DNA from: Flavobacteriales bacterium
GTDB taxonomy: Bacteria > Bacteroidota > Bacteroidia > Flavobacteriales_D > Crocinitomicaceae
Direction: 5' to 3'
DNA length: 13,454 nucleotides
Assembly (NCBI GenBank): GCA_018665005.1
Contig: JABJEE010000108.1
Location: forward strand, 1-13,454
Positions 1 to 6,741 of this stretch are shown here, in pieces. A model generated the notes under the pieces. The model saw only the letters and a program-made list of their open reading frames with translations, ran no database searches and was not told the DNA's origin. The position numbers and the translations under genes were made by a program. Position 1 is the stretch's first letter. Each line of letters begins with the position of its first letter.

Positions 1-334
1 CATTGAAAGACCCAATCATATCGTATTGAATATGAGGCGTACAAACATATTCGTATAATCCAACAACAGCGGGTATGTATTGAAAAAACACATCTGCTGG
101 CGCTTGCCAAATCACATCAAATTCAACAGCACCATTTGGAATGTTACTCGAAGTAACGGTATGAACCATTGTTGGATTATCCAATGGCAACCATTGAATG
201 GTATCTCCCAATTGCACTTCAAGTGAGGAAGGTAAAAATTGCATGTAGCCATCCCACACTAAAATTTCGTGAATGGTTGATTTTGCTCCAAAAGGAAGTA
301 AGGTCAAAACGAATAGATAAATTATTTTTTTCAT
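1..334 (-). CDS. Exported plastocyanin/azurin-like cupredoxin (partial, C-terminal end outside window)
   Basis: The reading frame opens with an ATG at 334 and stays open for 111 codons to the left edge, so the 3' end is missing. The N-terminus (MKKIIYLFVLTLLPFGAKS) is a typical signal peptide of about 19 residues, so the product should be periplasmic or secreted. The rest reads as a single cupredoxin domain: a GDTIQW strand near residues 43-48, then HTVTS with His58, then YEYVCTPH with Cys98 and His101, and Met106 in DMIGSF. His-Cys-His-Met is the full ligand set of a type-1 blue copper site, so electron transfer or copper binding is expected. Many Bacteroidota relatives carry a T9SS sorting tail, but that part would lie outside the window. 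It is divergent from the phosphodiesterase gene starting at 431, with 96 bp between them. No clear promoter was seen for it. The family call is firm; the redox partner is unknown. Confidence 0.85.
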   Translation of the reverse strand, partial: MKKIIYLFVLTLLPFGAKSTIHEILVWDGYMQFLPSSLEVQLGDTIQWLPLDNPTMVHTVTSSNIPNGAVEFDVIWQAPADVFFQYIPAVVGLYEYVCTPHIQYDMIGSFN

Positions 335-430
335 GGCTTAAAAATTATTCCATCAAGATACTTATAAATTATTGATGTAATTATTATTTATAAAGTTGCT
401 ACCTTAGAGCATTCAATTCCTGTTACACAC

Positions 431-1372
431 ATGACATTCAAAATAGCCTGCTTATTCATGTTTTCTATTGTTGTATCTTGTACAAAGGATAAAGTACAAC
501 CGAAAGAATATGAAACAGAAAATGTAATCATAATTGTTATGGATGGACCAAGATACTCTGAAACCTGGGGAGATTCAAGCCATCAATTTATTCCAAGAAT
601 GGCCAATGATCTTGCACCGATAGGATGTATTTATACCGATTTTTATAGCCAGGGCGAAACGTTTACTATTCCAGGCCATACAGCAATTTCAACAGGATTT
701 TATCAATACATTGATAATGGTGGTCTAGAGCTTCCGCAACGCCCATCCATTTTTCAATTATGGAGATCGAACTTCAATACTCCACAAAACAAGAGCTGGG
801 TTATCGCAAGTAAAGGCAAAGTCGAAGTTTTGGCAAATTGCTCTAATTTGAGCTGGAAAGATCAATTTTTGCCTATGACGGACTGCGGGATTGAAAGTGG
901 TGGTGCAATGAGTGGCTATCGACATGACAGCATAACATACCAGAACACCTTGGACATCTTATCAACGCATCATCCTAACCTTGCCATAATTAACTTCCGA
1001 GAACCTGACTTTTCTGGGCATACTTGTGATGCAGAAGCATACCAACAAGGGATTTTGGATGTTGATAATTACATTTATCAGCTAATGAATTATATCGAAA
1101 CAGATTCATTGTATCAAGGGAAAACAACTGTTTTTGTAACCAATGACCACGGCAGGCATTCGGATGGTGTAGGAGATGGTTTTTGTTCTCATGGAGACCC
1201 CTGTGATGGATGTAAGCACATCAATTTATATGCATTTGGACCCGACTTTAAGAAGAATGTCATTTTATCGAACGAAAGAGAACTCATTGATATACCTGCT
1301 ACTATTGCTGAACTTCTTCACTTCGACATACCCAATAGCAATGGCCATGTAATGTTTGAACTCTTTAAATAA
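431..1372 (+). CDS. Alkaline-phosphatase-superfamily phosphodiesterase/nucleotide pyrophosphatase-like lipoprotein
   Basis: The 313-residue product begins with a short hydrophobic signal ending in VVSC, a lipobox with Cys17, so it is probably a membrane-anchored lipoprotein. The catalytic core matches the NPP/AP superfamily motif order: Asp38 in IIIVMDGPR, a TIPGH motif with probable nucleophile Thr79, EPDFSGH with Asp193 and His197, TNDHGRH with Asp239 and His240, and His254 in CSHGD. These residues would build the usual two-zinc site that hydrolyses phosphate mono- or diesters. Six cysteines in the mature part (66, 137, 152, 252, 258, 261) could form disulfides. The next gene, 20 bp downstream on the same strand, is a second member of the superfamily, so the two probably share a transcript. 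A TACCTTAG sequence at 400-407 resembles the Bacteroidota -7 motif, but no good -33 element is present. The substrate cannot be read from sequence. Confidence 0.85.
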   Translation: MTFKIACLFMFSIVVSCTKDKVQPKEYETENVIIIVMDGPRYSETWGDSSHQFIPRMANDLAPIGCIYTDFYSQGETFTIPGHTAISTGFYQYIDNGGLELPQRPSIFQLWRSNFNTPQNKSWVIASKGKVEVLANCSNLSWKDQFLPMTDCGIESGGAMSGYRHDSITYQNTLDILSTHHPNLAIINFREPDFSGHTCDAEAYQQGILDVDNYIYQLMNYIETDSLYQGKTTVFVTNDHGRHSDGVGDGFCSHGDPCDGCKHINLYAFGPDFKKNVILSNERELIDIPATIAELLHFDIPNSNGHVMFELFK

Positions 1373-1392
1373 CTGTTAATTCAATTAAGAAA

Positions 1393-3225
1393 ATGAAAAA
1401 ACTATTTCTTGTCTTATCAAGCTTTTTCTTCATGACTTTTTACTTTGGTCAAACTGAAAAAAAAGTACTTATTATTGGCATTGACGGTGTTCGTTCAGAT
1501 GCCTTTATTCAGGCCCAAACGCCAAATATTGATGCCCTCATTGAAAATGGCATTTACAGTCCTAATGCATTAAATGACGATATTACGATAAGTGGCCCTG
1601 GTTGGTCCGCCATCTTATGCGGTGTTTGGTCAGCTAAACACTTGGTTACTGGTAATGATTTTAGCATAAATGATTACGAAAGTTTTCCATCCTTATTTAG
1701 ACATGCAGAAGAAAATGACCCAAGTATCAATACATTATCGATATGTCATTGGGATCCGATAAATGACTATATCGTACAAAATTATGTCGACTTTAAATTA
1801 AATGTTTCAACTGATGCGGAGGTAAGCAGTCAAGCTACAAGTTATATCAGCTCAAATGATCCTGACCTTATCTTTCTACATTTTGATGACGTCGACCACG
1901 CAGGACACAGTAGTGGATTCAATCCAGATGTACCTGAATACATGAATGCTATTGAAACGACAGATGACCTCATTAGCCCAATTATAAATGCCATTGAGCA
2001 AAGACCAAATTATGCCAATGAGGATTGGTTAATTCTTATTTCCACCGATCATGGTGGTGTTGGCTATTCACATGGAGGCACTTCTATGGAAGAACGAGAA
2101 GTTCCTTTTATTGTCAGTGGTAATAATATTCCAACTCAGGTAATTCTAAAAGATTCGACCCTCGTATCAAATACTGCATTTAATTGTTTAGGTGGTACAC
2201 CAGAATTAATTTTTGACGGCATTAATGATTACATGGAGGTTCCTGCAAATCCTATTTTTGATTTTGGAGACAATCAGGATTTTACCGTAGAATGTAGAAT
2301 TAGAACTACATCCAGCGGAGATGTTTCTATAGTAGGAAACAAAGACTGGGGCTCAGGAGTAAATCCTGGCTTTATCTTTTCATTTAAATACCCCTCAGGA
2401 CCTGAATGGAAAGTAAATATTGGAGATGGTTCGTCAAGAGAAGACATTGAATCGGGAGGATTAATAGCAGATAATGAGTGGCACACATTAAGCGTTTCTT
2501 TTGATAGAGACGGAATGATGAAAATGTATGAGGATGGTCAATTTTTAAGCGAAACAGATATATCTGGAATAGGAAATATTAATACAGGACAAGGATTATT
2601 TGCAGGAACGGACATCACCTCATCCTATGACTTCCAAGGGTCTATTGCCGAGCTCCGCGTATGGAATACAATAATAGATCCAAATACAATAGCAGAATGG
2701 CATTGCAATACCATTGAAAATACTCACCCCAACTCTGCAAACTTAATTGGATATTGGAAAATGAATGAAGGGACAGGGAATCAAGTGATTGATGCATCTG
2801 GTAATGGTAATAATGGGAATATTACTGATGCCCAATGGAATGATTCTGATTCAAGCTATGTTTATAATTATGATGAAACTCCAAAAATCACAGACGTCGC
2901 GGTTACCGCCCTAACGCATCTTTGTGTGAATATCACACCCCAAATTGAATTTGATGGTGTAAGCTGGGTAGATCCTTGCAGTACAAACACATTAAATGAA
3001 TTCGATAACGGTCAAATCAATATCCATCCAAATCCCACTAATGATTTATTAAAATTCACATTATTAGAAAAAAATTCCATTTACTCCATTTATTCAAGTA
3101 ACGGAAAACTGATGTGTACAGGAGAAACTGATGGCACGGTTGATGTTACTGATTTGAAATGCGGGGTTTACTTTATAGAAATAGATGGTTATTTACCGAA
3201 AAGTATAAAATTTTCGAAGCTGTAG
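1393..3225 (+). CDS. Secreted AP-superfamily phosphodiesterase with nested LamG-like domain and T9SS sorting tail
   Basis: The 610-residue protein starts with a signal peptide (MKKLFLVLSSFFFMTFYFGQ). Residues 24-250 carry AP-superfamily catalytic motifs: Asp31 in IIGIDGVRSD, a TISGPGW motif at 65-71 where the nucleophile should lie (Ser67 by alignment to the NPP motif, or Thr65), VDHAGH with Asp168 and His172, STDHGG with Asp219 and His220, and His227 in SHGG. Residues about 269-490 form a LamG/concanavalin-A-like module (ELIFDGINDYMEVP near the start, ELRVWN at 420-425, LIGYWKMNEGTG at 451-462). After it, TPKITDVAVTALTHL (496-510) reads as the normal last helix of the AP fold, so LamG appears inserted into the catalytic domain. 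Residues 541-610 (NIHPNPTNDLLKF through FIEIDGY) are a type A T9SS sorting domain, so the enzyme should be secreted or surface-attached. It probably shares a transcript with the upstream lipoprotein phosphodiesterase. Confidence 0.88.
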   Translation: MKKLFLVLSSFFFMTFYFGQTEKKVLIIGIDGVRSDAFIQAQTPNIDALIENGIYSPNALNDDITISGPGWSAILCGVWSAKHLVTGNDFSINDYESFPSLFRHAEENDPSINTLSICHWDPINDYIVQNYVDFKLNVSTDAEVSSQATSYISSNDPDLIFLHFDDVDHAGHSSGFNPDVPEYMNAIETTDDLISPIINAIEQRPNYANEDWLILISTDHGGVGYSHGGTSMEEREVPFIVSGNNIPTQVILKDSTLVSNTAFNCLGGTPELIFDGINDYMEVPANPIFDFGDNQDFTVECRIRTTSSGDVSIVGNKDWGSGVNPGFIFSFKYPSGPEWKVNIGDGSSREDIESGGLIADNEWHTLSVSFDRDGMMKMYEDGQFLSETDISGIGNINTGQGLFAGTDITSSYDFQGSIAELRVWNTIIDPNTIAEWHCNTIENTHPNSANLIGYWKMNEGTGNQVIDASGNGNNGNITDAQWNDSDSSYVYNYDETPKITDVAVTALTHLCVNITPQIEFDGVSWVDPCSTNTLNEFDNGQINIHPNPTNDLLKFTLLEKNSIYSIYSSNGKLMCTGETDGTVDVTDLKCGVYFIEIDGYLPKSIKFSKL

Positions 3226-3252
3226 AAAAAGGAAAGAATCTGAAGTCAAGAT

Positions 3253-4077
3253 TTAACCCAGAGCAACATCCAAAATCATCATGACCAGGAACCCTCCAAT
3301 AAAACCGAGTACGGCAACATCCGTGTACTTATCCCTTTGGGTTTCAGGAATAACTTCCTCAACGACTACAAAGATCATGGCCCCTGCAGCAAAAGCTAAG
3401 GCAAATGGTAATATAGGTTCCATGTAAATCACAGCGAGCGCACCAACGACACCGGCAATCGGCTCAACAATTGCAGAAAGCTGCCCGTACCAAAAGCTTT
3501 TAAAACGGCTTGCCCCTGCTCTTCTCAAAGGCATGGCTACAGCGAAACCTTCCGGGAAATTTTGGATCCCAATTCCGATAGCAAGAGCGACCGCTCCTGC
3601 AACACTGGCGCCTTCAATACCATGAGCAGAAGCTCCAAAAAGCACACCTACAGCAAGTCCTTCTGGAATATTATGTAAGGTAATAGCAAGAACCAGTAAG
3701 GTAGTTTTATGAAACTGAGTTTTGACTCCTTCTTTTTCGGATTCTTTAAAGTTGATATGTAAATGAGGAAGACTTTTATCTAAAAAAAACAAGAACAATG
3801 CTCCAGTCAAGAAACCAACTGCAGCAGGCATCCACATCATGTCAGGGTACATTTTTTCCGATAAGTCTATTGCAGGATTCAACAATGACCAGAAGCTTGC
3901 TGCAACCATAACTCCTCCAGTAAAACCAAGCATTCCGTCTAATACGCCACGGTGCATCGTTTTAAAAAAGAAAACCAAAGAGGCGCCCATTGCTGTAACC
4001 AACCAAGTAAAAGTTGTTGCCAATAAGGCCGCATAAACTGGATCTAATTCAGAAAAATAGCGAACAATGGCTTCCAT
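3253..4077 (-). CDS. ZIP-family divalent metal transporter (GufA/ZupT-like)
   Basis: The 274-residue product has about eight hydrophobic segments and the two signature metal-binding helices of ZIP transporters: HNIPEGLAVG (His135, Asn136, Glu139) and QNFPEGFAVA (Gln172, Asn173, Glu176). Glu205 in IVEPIAG sits 29 residues after Glu176, the same spacing as the bridging glutamate in the characterised Bordetella ZIP protein. Asn173 sits where that protein has an aspartate. It should sit in the inner membrane and import zinc or other divalent metals. The loop after the third helix contains HLHINF followed by a charged stretch (105-125), a usual place for a cytosolic metal-sensing loop. It lies 34 bp downstream of the VWA-protein gene on the same strand and converges on the phosphodiesterase gene. 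A TACTTTCG sequence at 4083-4090 is too close to the ATG to be a convincing promoter. Metal specificity is not readable here. Confidence 0.9.
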   Translation of the reverse strand: MEAIVRYFSELDPVYAALLATTFTWLVTAMGASLVFFFKTMHRGVLDGMLGFTGGVMVAASFWSLLNPAIDLSEKMYPDMMWMPAAVGFLTGALFLFFLDKSLPHLHINFKESEKEGVKTQFHKTTLLVLAITLHNIPEGLAVGVLFGASAHGIEGASVAGAVALAIGIGIQNFPEGFAVAMPLRRAGASRFKSFWYGQLSAIVEPIAGVVGALAVIYMEPILPFALAFAAGAMIFVVVEEVIPETQRDKYTDVAVLGFIGGFLVMMILDVALG

Positions 4078-4111
4078 AGATGCGAAAGTACCATTAATCG
4101 CTGAATTTTAA

Positions 4112-5260
4112 CTACTCGCCTCCTTCAAATCCTTTATTGACGGCACGCTCTTTTATACTTTTAGTTACCGCTGTTCCGAAATCATCTTTTTTATCAGATT
4201 TGTCCTTCGCCTTTTCTTCTTTTATAAAGGCATCACGCTTGACACTTAACTCTGAAATTTTAGTTTGAATTTCTTTACGTTCCTTAATTTTCATCTCTAC
4301 ATATTTGTTTAGCTCTTCCTCGGATTTCCCTTGCAACTCTTTAGGCAGATCCTTCTTGTCAACGTTTTGAATAATCGTTGAATCAGCTATAAAAGCATCT
4401 ACCAAATCCCATCGCGCATTGTTGTAATTTGAAGATGCTTTTGCCTTTGCCCTCATAGAAGCAACTGCCGGAGCTTGATCCATTGCTTCTTCATCTTGCT
4501 CCACTTGGAGAGCTTTTCTTTCTATCCCAATACTACCATAAGAAACATAAGTGTCATTCACCTCCATACTCAATTCATTAATTTGCTCATCATATGGTGT
4601 AGGTATAAATACTACCCTATCATTAGAATTTATATTAAAATAATCTCCATTTGAACATGTAGCTCCGTCCATCCAGAACTGCTTAATTCCCTGGTTTCTA
4701 TCACCACAATAAATGGTGTTTATAAATACATCTTTATCCTTGGCCATTTTACATACCGTTTTGTAATTTACTGGACCTTGATTAAACGGTTCGTTTCCTG
4801 CGATATAAACCATTTTCAAATCACTTGAATTATTCGACCACTCCAATTCAAGAAGTGCATCTTGAATCACAGCTCCACAAAACTCACTACCTCCATTTGT
4901 TCTCAGGCCGAACAATTTTTTGGATACCATATCCAAATCTGTGGTGAAGTCTAATTGCTTTCGAACAAAATTCTTACCGCGAATTCCATCATTTCCATAG
5001 TCATACATGGCAATTTCTAATGTTGGAATTTCTCCGCTGTGTCTTAATTCACTGGTTTCATTAACGATTTCCCATAAACGTGATTTGGCTTGTTCTAAAA
5101 GACCATCCATACTATTTGAGGTATCAAATAAAATGACCAGTTGAATTTTTCGTTTGGTGTCTTTTGATTTTGGTGAATCGATGTCAATAGTTGTTTGATT
5201 TGCAAACGTTGGTCCCAAAAGAAAGAGGGATACCAAAAAGGGAAAGAATAATAATTTCAT
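4112..5260 (-). CDS. Exported von Willebrand factor A-domain protein
   Basis: The 382-residue product has a signal peptide (MKLLFFPFLVSLFLLGPTFA, cleavage near residue 20) and then a VWA domain at about 38-230. The MIDAS metal-site motif DTSNS is at 46-50 (Asp46, Ser48, Ser50), and Thr121 in LRTNGGSEFCG is a candidate second MIDAS residue. Where many VWA domains carry a third aspartate, this one reads IAGNEPF (153-159). Four cysteines (128, 170, 185, 202) lie inside the domain and could form disulfides outside the cytoplasm. The C-terminal part is different: a short conserved-looking block (NYNNARWDLVDAF, 278-290), then a Lys/Glu-rich, probably coiled-coil stretch (about 302-370). VWA domains usually mediate protein binding; the partner is unknown. 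It lies 43 bp downstream of aroQ and 34 bp upstream of the ZIP gene, so the three may be co-transcribed, though a possible own promoter exists at 5284-5315. Confidence 0.82.
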   Translation of the reverse strand: MKLLFFPFLVSLFLLGPTFANQTTIDIDSPKSKDTKRKIQLVILFDTSNSMDGLLEQAKSRLWEIVNETSELRHSGEIPTLEIAMYDYGNDGIRGKNFVRKQLDFTTDLDMVSKKLFGLRTNGGSEFCGAVIQDALLELEWSNNSSDLKMVYIAGNEPFNQGPVNYKTVCKMAKDKDVFINTIYCGDRNQGIKQFWMDGATCSNGDYFNINSNDRVVFIPTPYDEQINELSMEVNDTYVSYGSIGIERKALQVEQDEEAMDQAPAVASMRAKAKASSNYNNARWDLVDAFIADSTIIQNVDKKDLPKELQGKSEEELNKYVEMKIKERKEIQTKISELSVKRDAFIKEEKAKDKSDKKDDFGTAVTKSIKERAVNKGFEGGE

Positions 5261-5283
5261 AATGCTATTTTTTTTACTGAGTA

Positions 5284-5315
5284 CAACAGTAAATCAAATA
5301 GGTTCATTTTTCAAT
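5284..5315 (-). promoter_or_regulatory. Possible Bacteroidota-type promoter for the VWA gene
   Basis: Read on the minus strand, ATTG (5315-5312) and TACTGTTG (5291-5284) are separated by 20 bp. This resembles TTTG-N20-TAnnTTTG with one mismatch in each element. Transcription would begin roughly 10-20 bp before the ATG at 5260. The -33-like element falls in the region following and overlapping the aroQ 3' end. Assigned by eye only. Confidence 0.28.
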
Positions 5316-5714
5316 AAAATATTCTATTGCCAAGTCATAGGACTTCAATCCAAACCCATATATACTACCTTCACAAACAGGAGACAGCAATGAATCATGG
5401 CGAAAGGATTCTCGTGCGGAAATATTACTTAAGTGAACTTCAACAACAGGAGTATCGATTGCAGAAATACAATCCCTTAAGGATACACTTGTATGAGTGT
5501 AACCTCCTCCATTAAGAACAATACCATCGCAATTTACTTTTTGTAAATAATCTATCAGCTCTCCCTCAATGTTCGACTGAAAATAATCAAGTTCAAGTTT
5601 AAAACGACTCTTAAGAACATTAAAATAATCGTCAAAAGAAGTATCGCCATAAATATCATTTTCTCTACTACCGAGTAAATTTAGATTTGGACCATTAATT
5701 ATTGCTAATTTCAT
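5304..5714 (-). CDS. aroQ: Type II 3-dehydroquinate dehydratase
   Basis: The 136-residue protein has the normal length of type II dehydroquinase, which converts 3-dehydroquinate to 3-dehydroshikimate in the cytoplasmic shikimate pathway and usually forms a dodecamer. The family motifs occur in order: NGPNLNLLGSRE (8-19), catalytic Tyr22 in IYG, YFQSNIEGELID (44-55), NGGGYTHTSVSLRD (68-81), EVHLSNISARESFRH (92-106) and GSIYGFG (116-122). By offset from the Mycobacterium tuberculosis enzyme, Arg17, Tyr22, Asn68, Glu92, His94 and Arg105 correspond to the active-site residues, and all are present. QSN-I-EG has Ile where QSNHEG is common, and NGGGYTHT replaces the usual N-P-G-A/G form; neither removes a catalytic residue. 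The start is fixed by the MKLAIINGPN opening. It is head-to-head with xerD, with only 3 bp between start codons. No convincing promoter for aroQ was found in the xerD 5' end. Confidence 0.95.
   Translation of the reverse strand: MKLAIINGPNLNLLGSRENDIYGDTSFDDYFNVLKSRFKLELDYFQSNIEGELIDYLQKVNCDGIVLNGGGYTHTSVSLRDCISAIDTPVVEVHLSNISARESFRHDSLLSPVCEGSIYGFGLKSYDLAIEYFIEK
5660..5689 (+). promoter_or_regulatory. Candidate xerD promoter inside the aroQ coding region
   Basis: TAGATTTG at 5682-5689 fits the Bacteroidota -7 consensus TAnnTTTG exactly. TTTC at 5660-5663 matches three of four bases of the -33 element, with 18 bp between them. Initiation would fall near 5695, about 20 bp before the xerD GTG. 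On the other strand these bases encode the NGPNLNL motif of AroQ, so part of the match may reflect coding constraint. Confidence 0.42.
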
Positions 5715-5717
5715 ATC

Positions 5718-6620
5718 GTGTCTGCTTGGAGTCGCTATATTACAGAATTTGTTTCATACTTGAAAATCGAAAAGGGATTATCCAATAATTCTATTATTGC
5801 CTATGAGAATGACTCTAACAAGCTGAAAAATTATTGTGAGGATAACCACTTATCCGTAAGGGAGGTTCAATATGCACATCTCAAAAATTTTGTAGCAGAA
5901 CTTTATGATTTAGGACTTAGTGCCCGAAGCCAGGCAAGAATTATTTCCGGCATCAAACAATTCTACGCCTACCTTCTTTTAGAAAACTTAGTAAAAACTG
6001 ACCCCAGTGAATTATTGGAGCAGCCAAAAATTGGAAGAAAGCTACCAGAAGTTATGACCATTGAAGAAATTGATGAACTAATCAATGCAAATAATCTTGA
6101 AAAACCGGAAGGATATAGAAATAGAGCCATGCTTGAGGTATTGTACAGCTGTGGACTTCGAGTCAGTGAGCTTGTGGAACTGAAGTTTTCAGATTTATTT
6201 TATGATGAGGGGTTTGTTAGAGTTATAGGTAAGGGCAATAAAGAAAGGTTGGTTCCTTTAAGCAAAAGCGTAGAATTGGAAATACAGAAATATTCTGAGA
6301 AAACAAGATCTAAATTAAAAATCAAAAAAGGTCATGAAAATTATATTTTTTTAAACAGGCGAGGAAGCAAGCTAACTCGAGTAATGATATTTCTAATCAT
6401 TAAGGAACTTGCTTTAAAAATCGATCTTAAAAAAAAGATATCTCCGCATACTTTTCGCCACAGTTTTGCCACCCATTTAATAGAGGGAGGCGCTAACTTA
6501 AGAGCCATTCAAGAAATGTTAGGGCATGAATCAATAATCACTACAGAAATATACACGCATCTAGACCAACGATTTTTAAAGGATGCCATACTCTCTTACC
6601 ACCCTAGAAATGCAAGTTAA
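5718..6620 (+). CDS. xerD: Tyrosine recombinase XerD (chromosome dimer resolution)
   Basis: The 300-residue protein has the standard XerC/XerD length and layout: an N-terminal SAM-like core-binding domain (about 1-90, with IEKGLSNNSIIAYENDS) and a C-terminal catalytic domain (about 108-290). All catalytic residues are visible: Arg148 (CGLRVSEL), Lys172 (GKGNKER), His244 and Arg247 (HTFRHSFATHL), His270 (LGHESI) and nucleophile Tyr279 (EIYTHL). It resolves chromosome dimers at dif, usually with FtsK and, where present, a XerC partner. The start is GTG: an in-frame stop lies at 5706-5708 and no ATG, GTG or TTG sits between them, while the N-terminal sequence aligns well from this codon. XerC versus XerD cannot be fully settled by eye, but the aroQ/xerD pairing and motif forms favour XerD. 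The start codon is 3 bp from that of aroQ. Confidence 0.92.
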   Translation: MSAWSRYITEFVSYLKIEKGLSNNSIIAYENDSNKLKNYCEDNHLSVREVQYAHLKNFVAELYDLGLSARSQARIISGIKQFYAYLLLENLVKTDPSELLEQPKIGRKLPEVMTIEEIDELINANNLEKPEGYRNRAMLEVLYSCGLRVSELVELKFSDLFYDEGFVRVIGKGNKERLVPLSKSVELEIQKYSEKTRSKLKIKKGHENYIFLNRRGSKLTRVMIFLIIKELALKIDLKKKISPHTFRHSFATHLIEGGANLRAIQEMLGHESIITTEIYTHLDQRFLKDAILSYHPRNAS

Positions 6621-6626
6621 ATGAGC

Positions 6627-6667
6627 ATTTGAAGAATTATGAAATAACTATGTAATATTTGAAGAAT
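6627..6667 (+). repeat. Pair of 11-bp direct repeats upstream of the rpmB promoter
   Basis: ATTTGAAGAAT occurs at 6627-6637 and again, identically, at 6657-6667, a period of 30 bp, close to three helical turns. The second copy ends 3 bp before the -33 element of the candidate rpmB promoter. It could be a paired binding site or chance in AT-rich DNA. Confidence 0.5.
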
Positions 6668-6670
6668 AAA

Positions 6671-6702
6671 TTTGTTTTATTCACAATAAAAGTGTTTCTT
6701 TG
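6671..6702 (+). promoter_or_regulatory. Promoter of the rpmB-rpmG-DUF4295 operon
   Basis: TTTG at 6671-6674 and TTTCTTTG at 6695-6702 are separated by 20 bp and followed by C. This fits the Bacteroidota sigma-ABfr consensus TTTG-N19-21-TAnnTTTG, except for T in place of A at the second -7 position. It lies in the 121-bp gap between xerD and rpmB and predicts a leader of roughly 30 nt. Within that leader, AAGGA at 6724-6728 resembles a Shine-Dalgarno sequence but is 13 bp from the ATG. Confidence 0.62.
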
Positions 6703-6741
6703 CAGCCGCTTTTTACATTAATTAAGGAAATAATATAGCAC

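Noticed and set aside
169..375. A 68-codon plus-strand ORF at the left end
   Set aside because: It lies almost wholly opposite the cupredoxin frame, which has a signal peptide and a full copper-ligand set. The plus-strand product has no recognisable features.
431..3225. The two phosphodiesterase genes as one gene split by a stop or frameshift
   Set aside because: Each has its own export signal and a complete, separate set of catalytic motifs, so these are two genes rather than halves of one.
3236..3254. Small inverted repeat (AATCT...AGATT) between the convergent phosphodiesterase and ZIP genes as a bidirectional terminator
   Set aside because: The stem is only 5 bp with a 7-nt loop and there is no clear T-tract on either side.
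4083..4090. TACTTTCG on the minus strand as a promoter for the ZIP gene
   Set aside because: It ends 5 bp before the ATG and has no TTTG at a suitable distance. Co-transcription with the upstream VWA gene is simpler.
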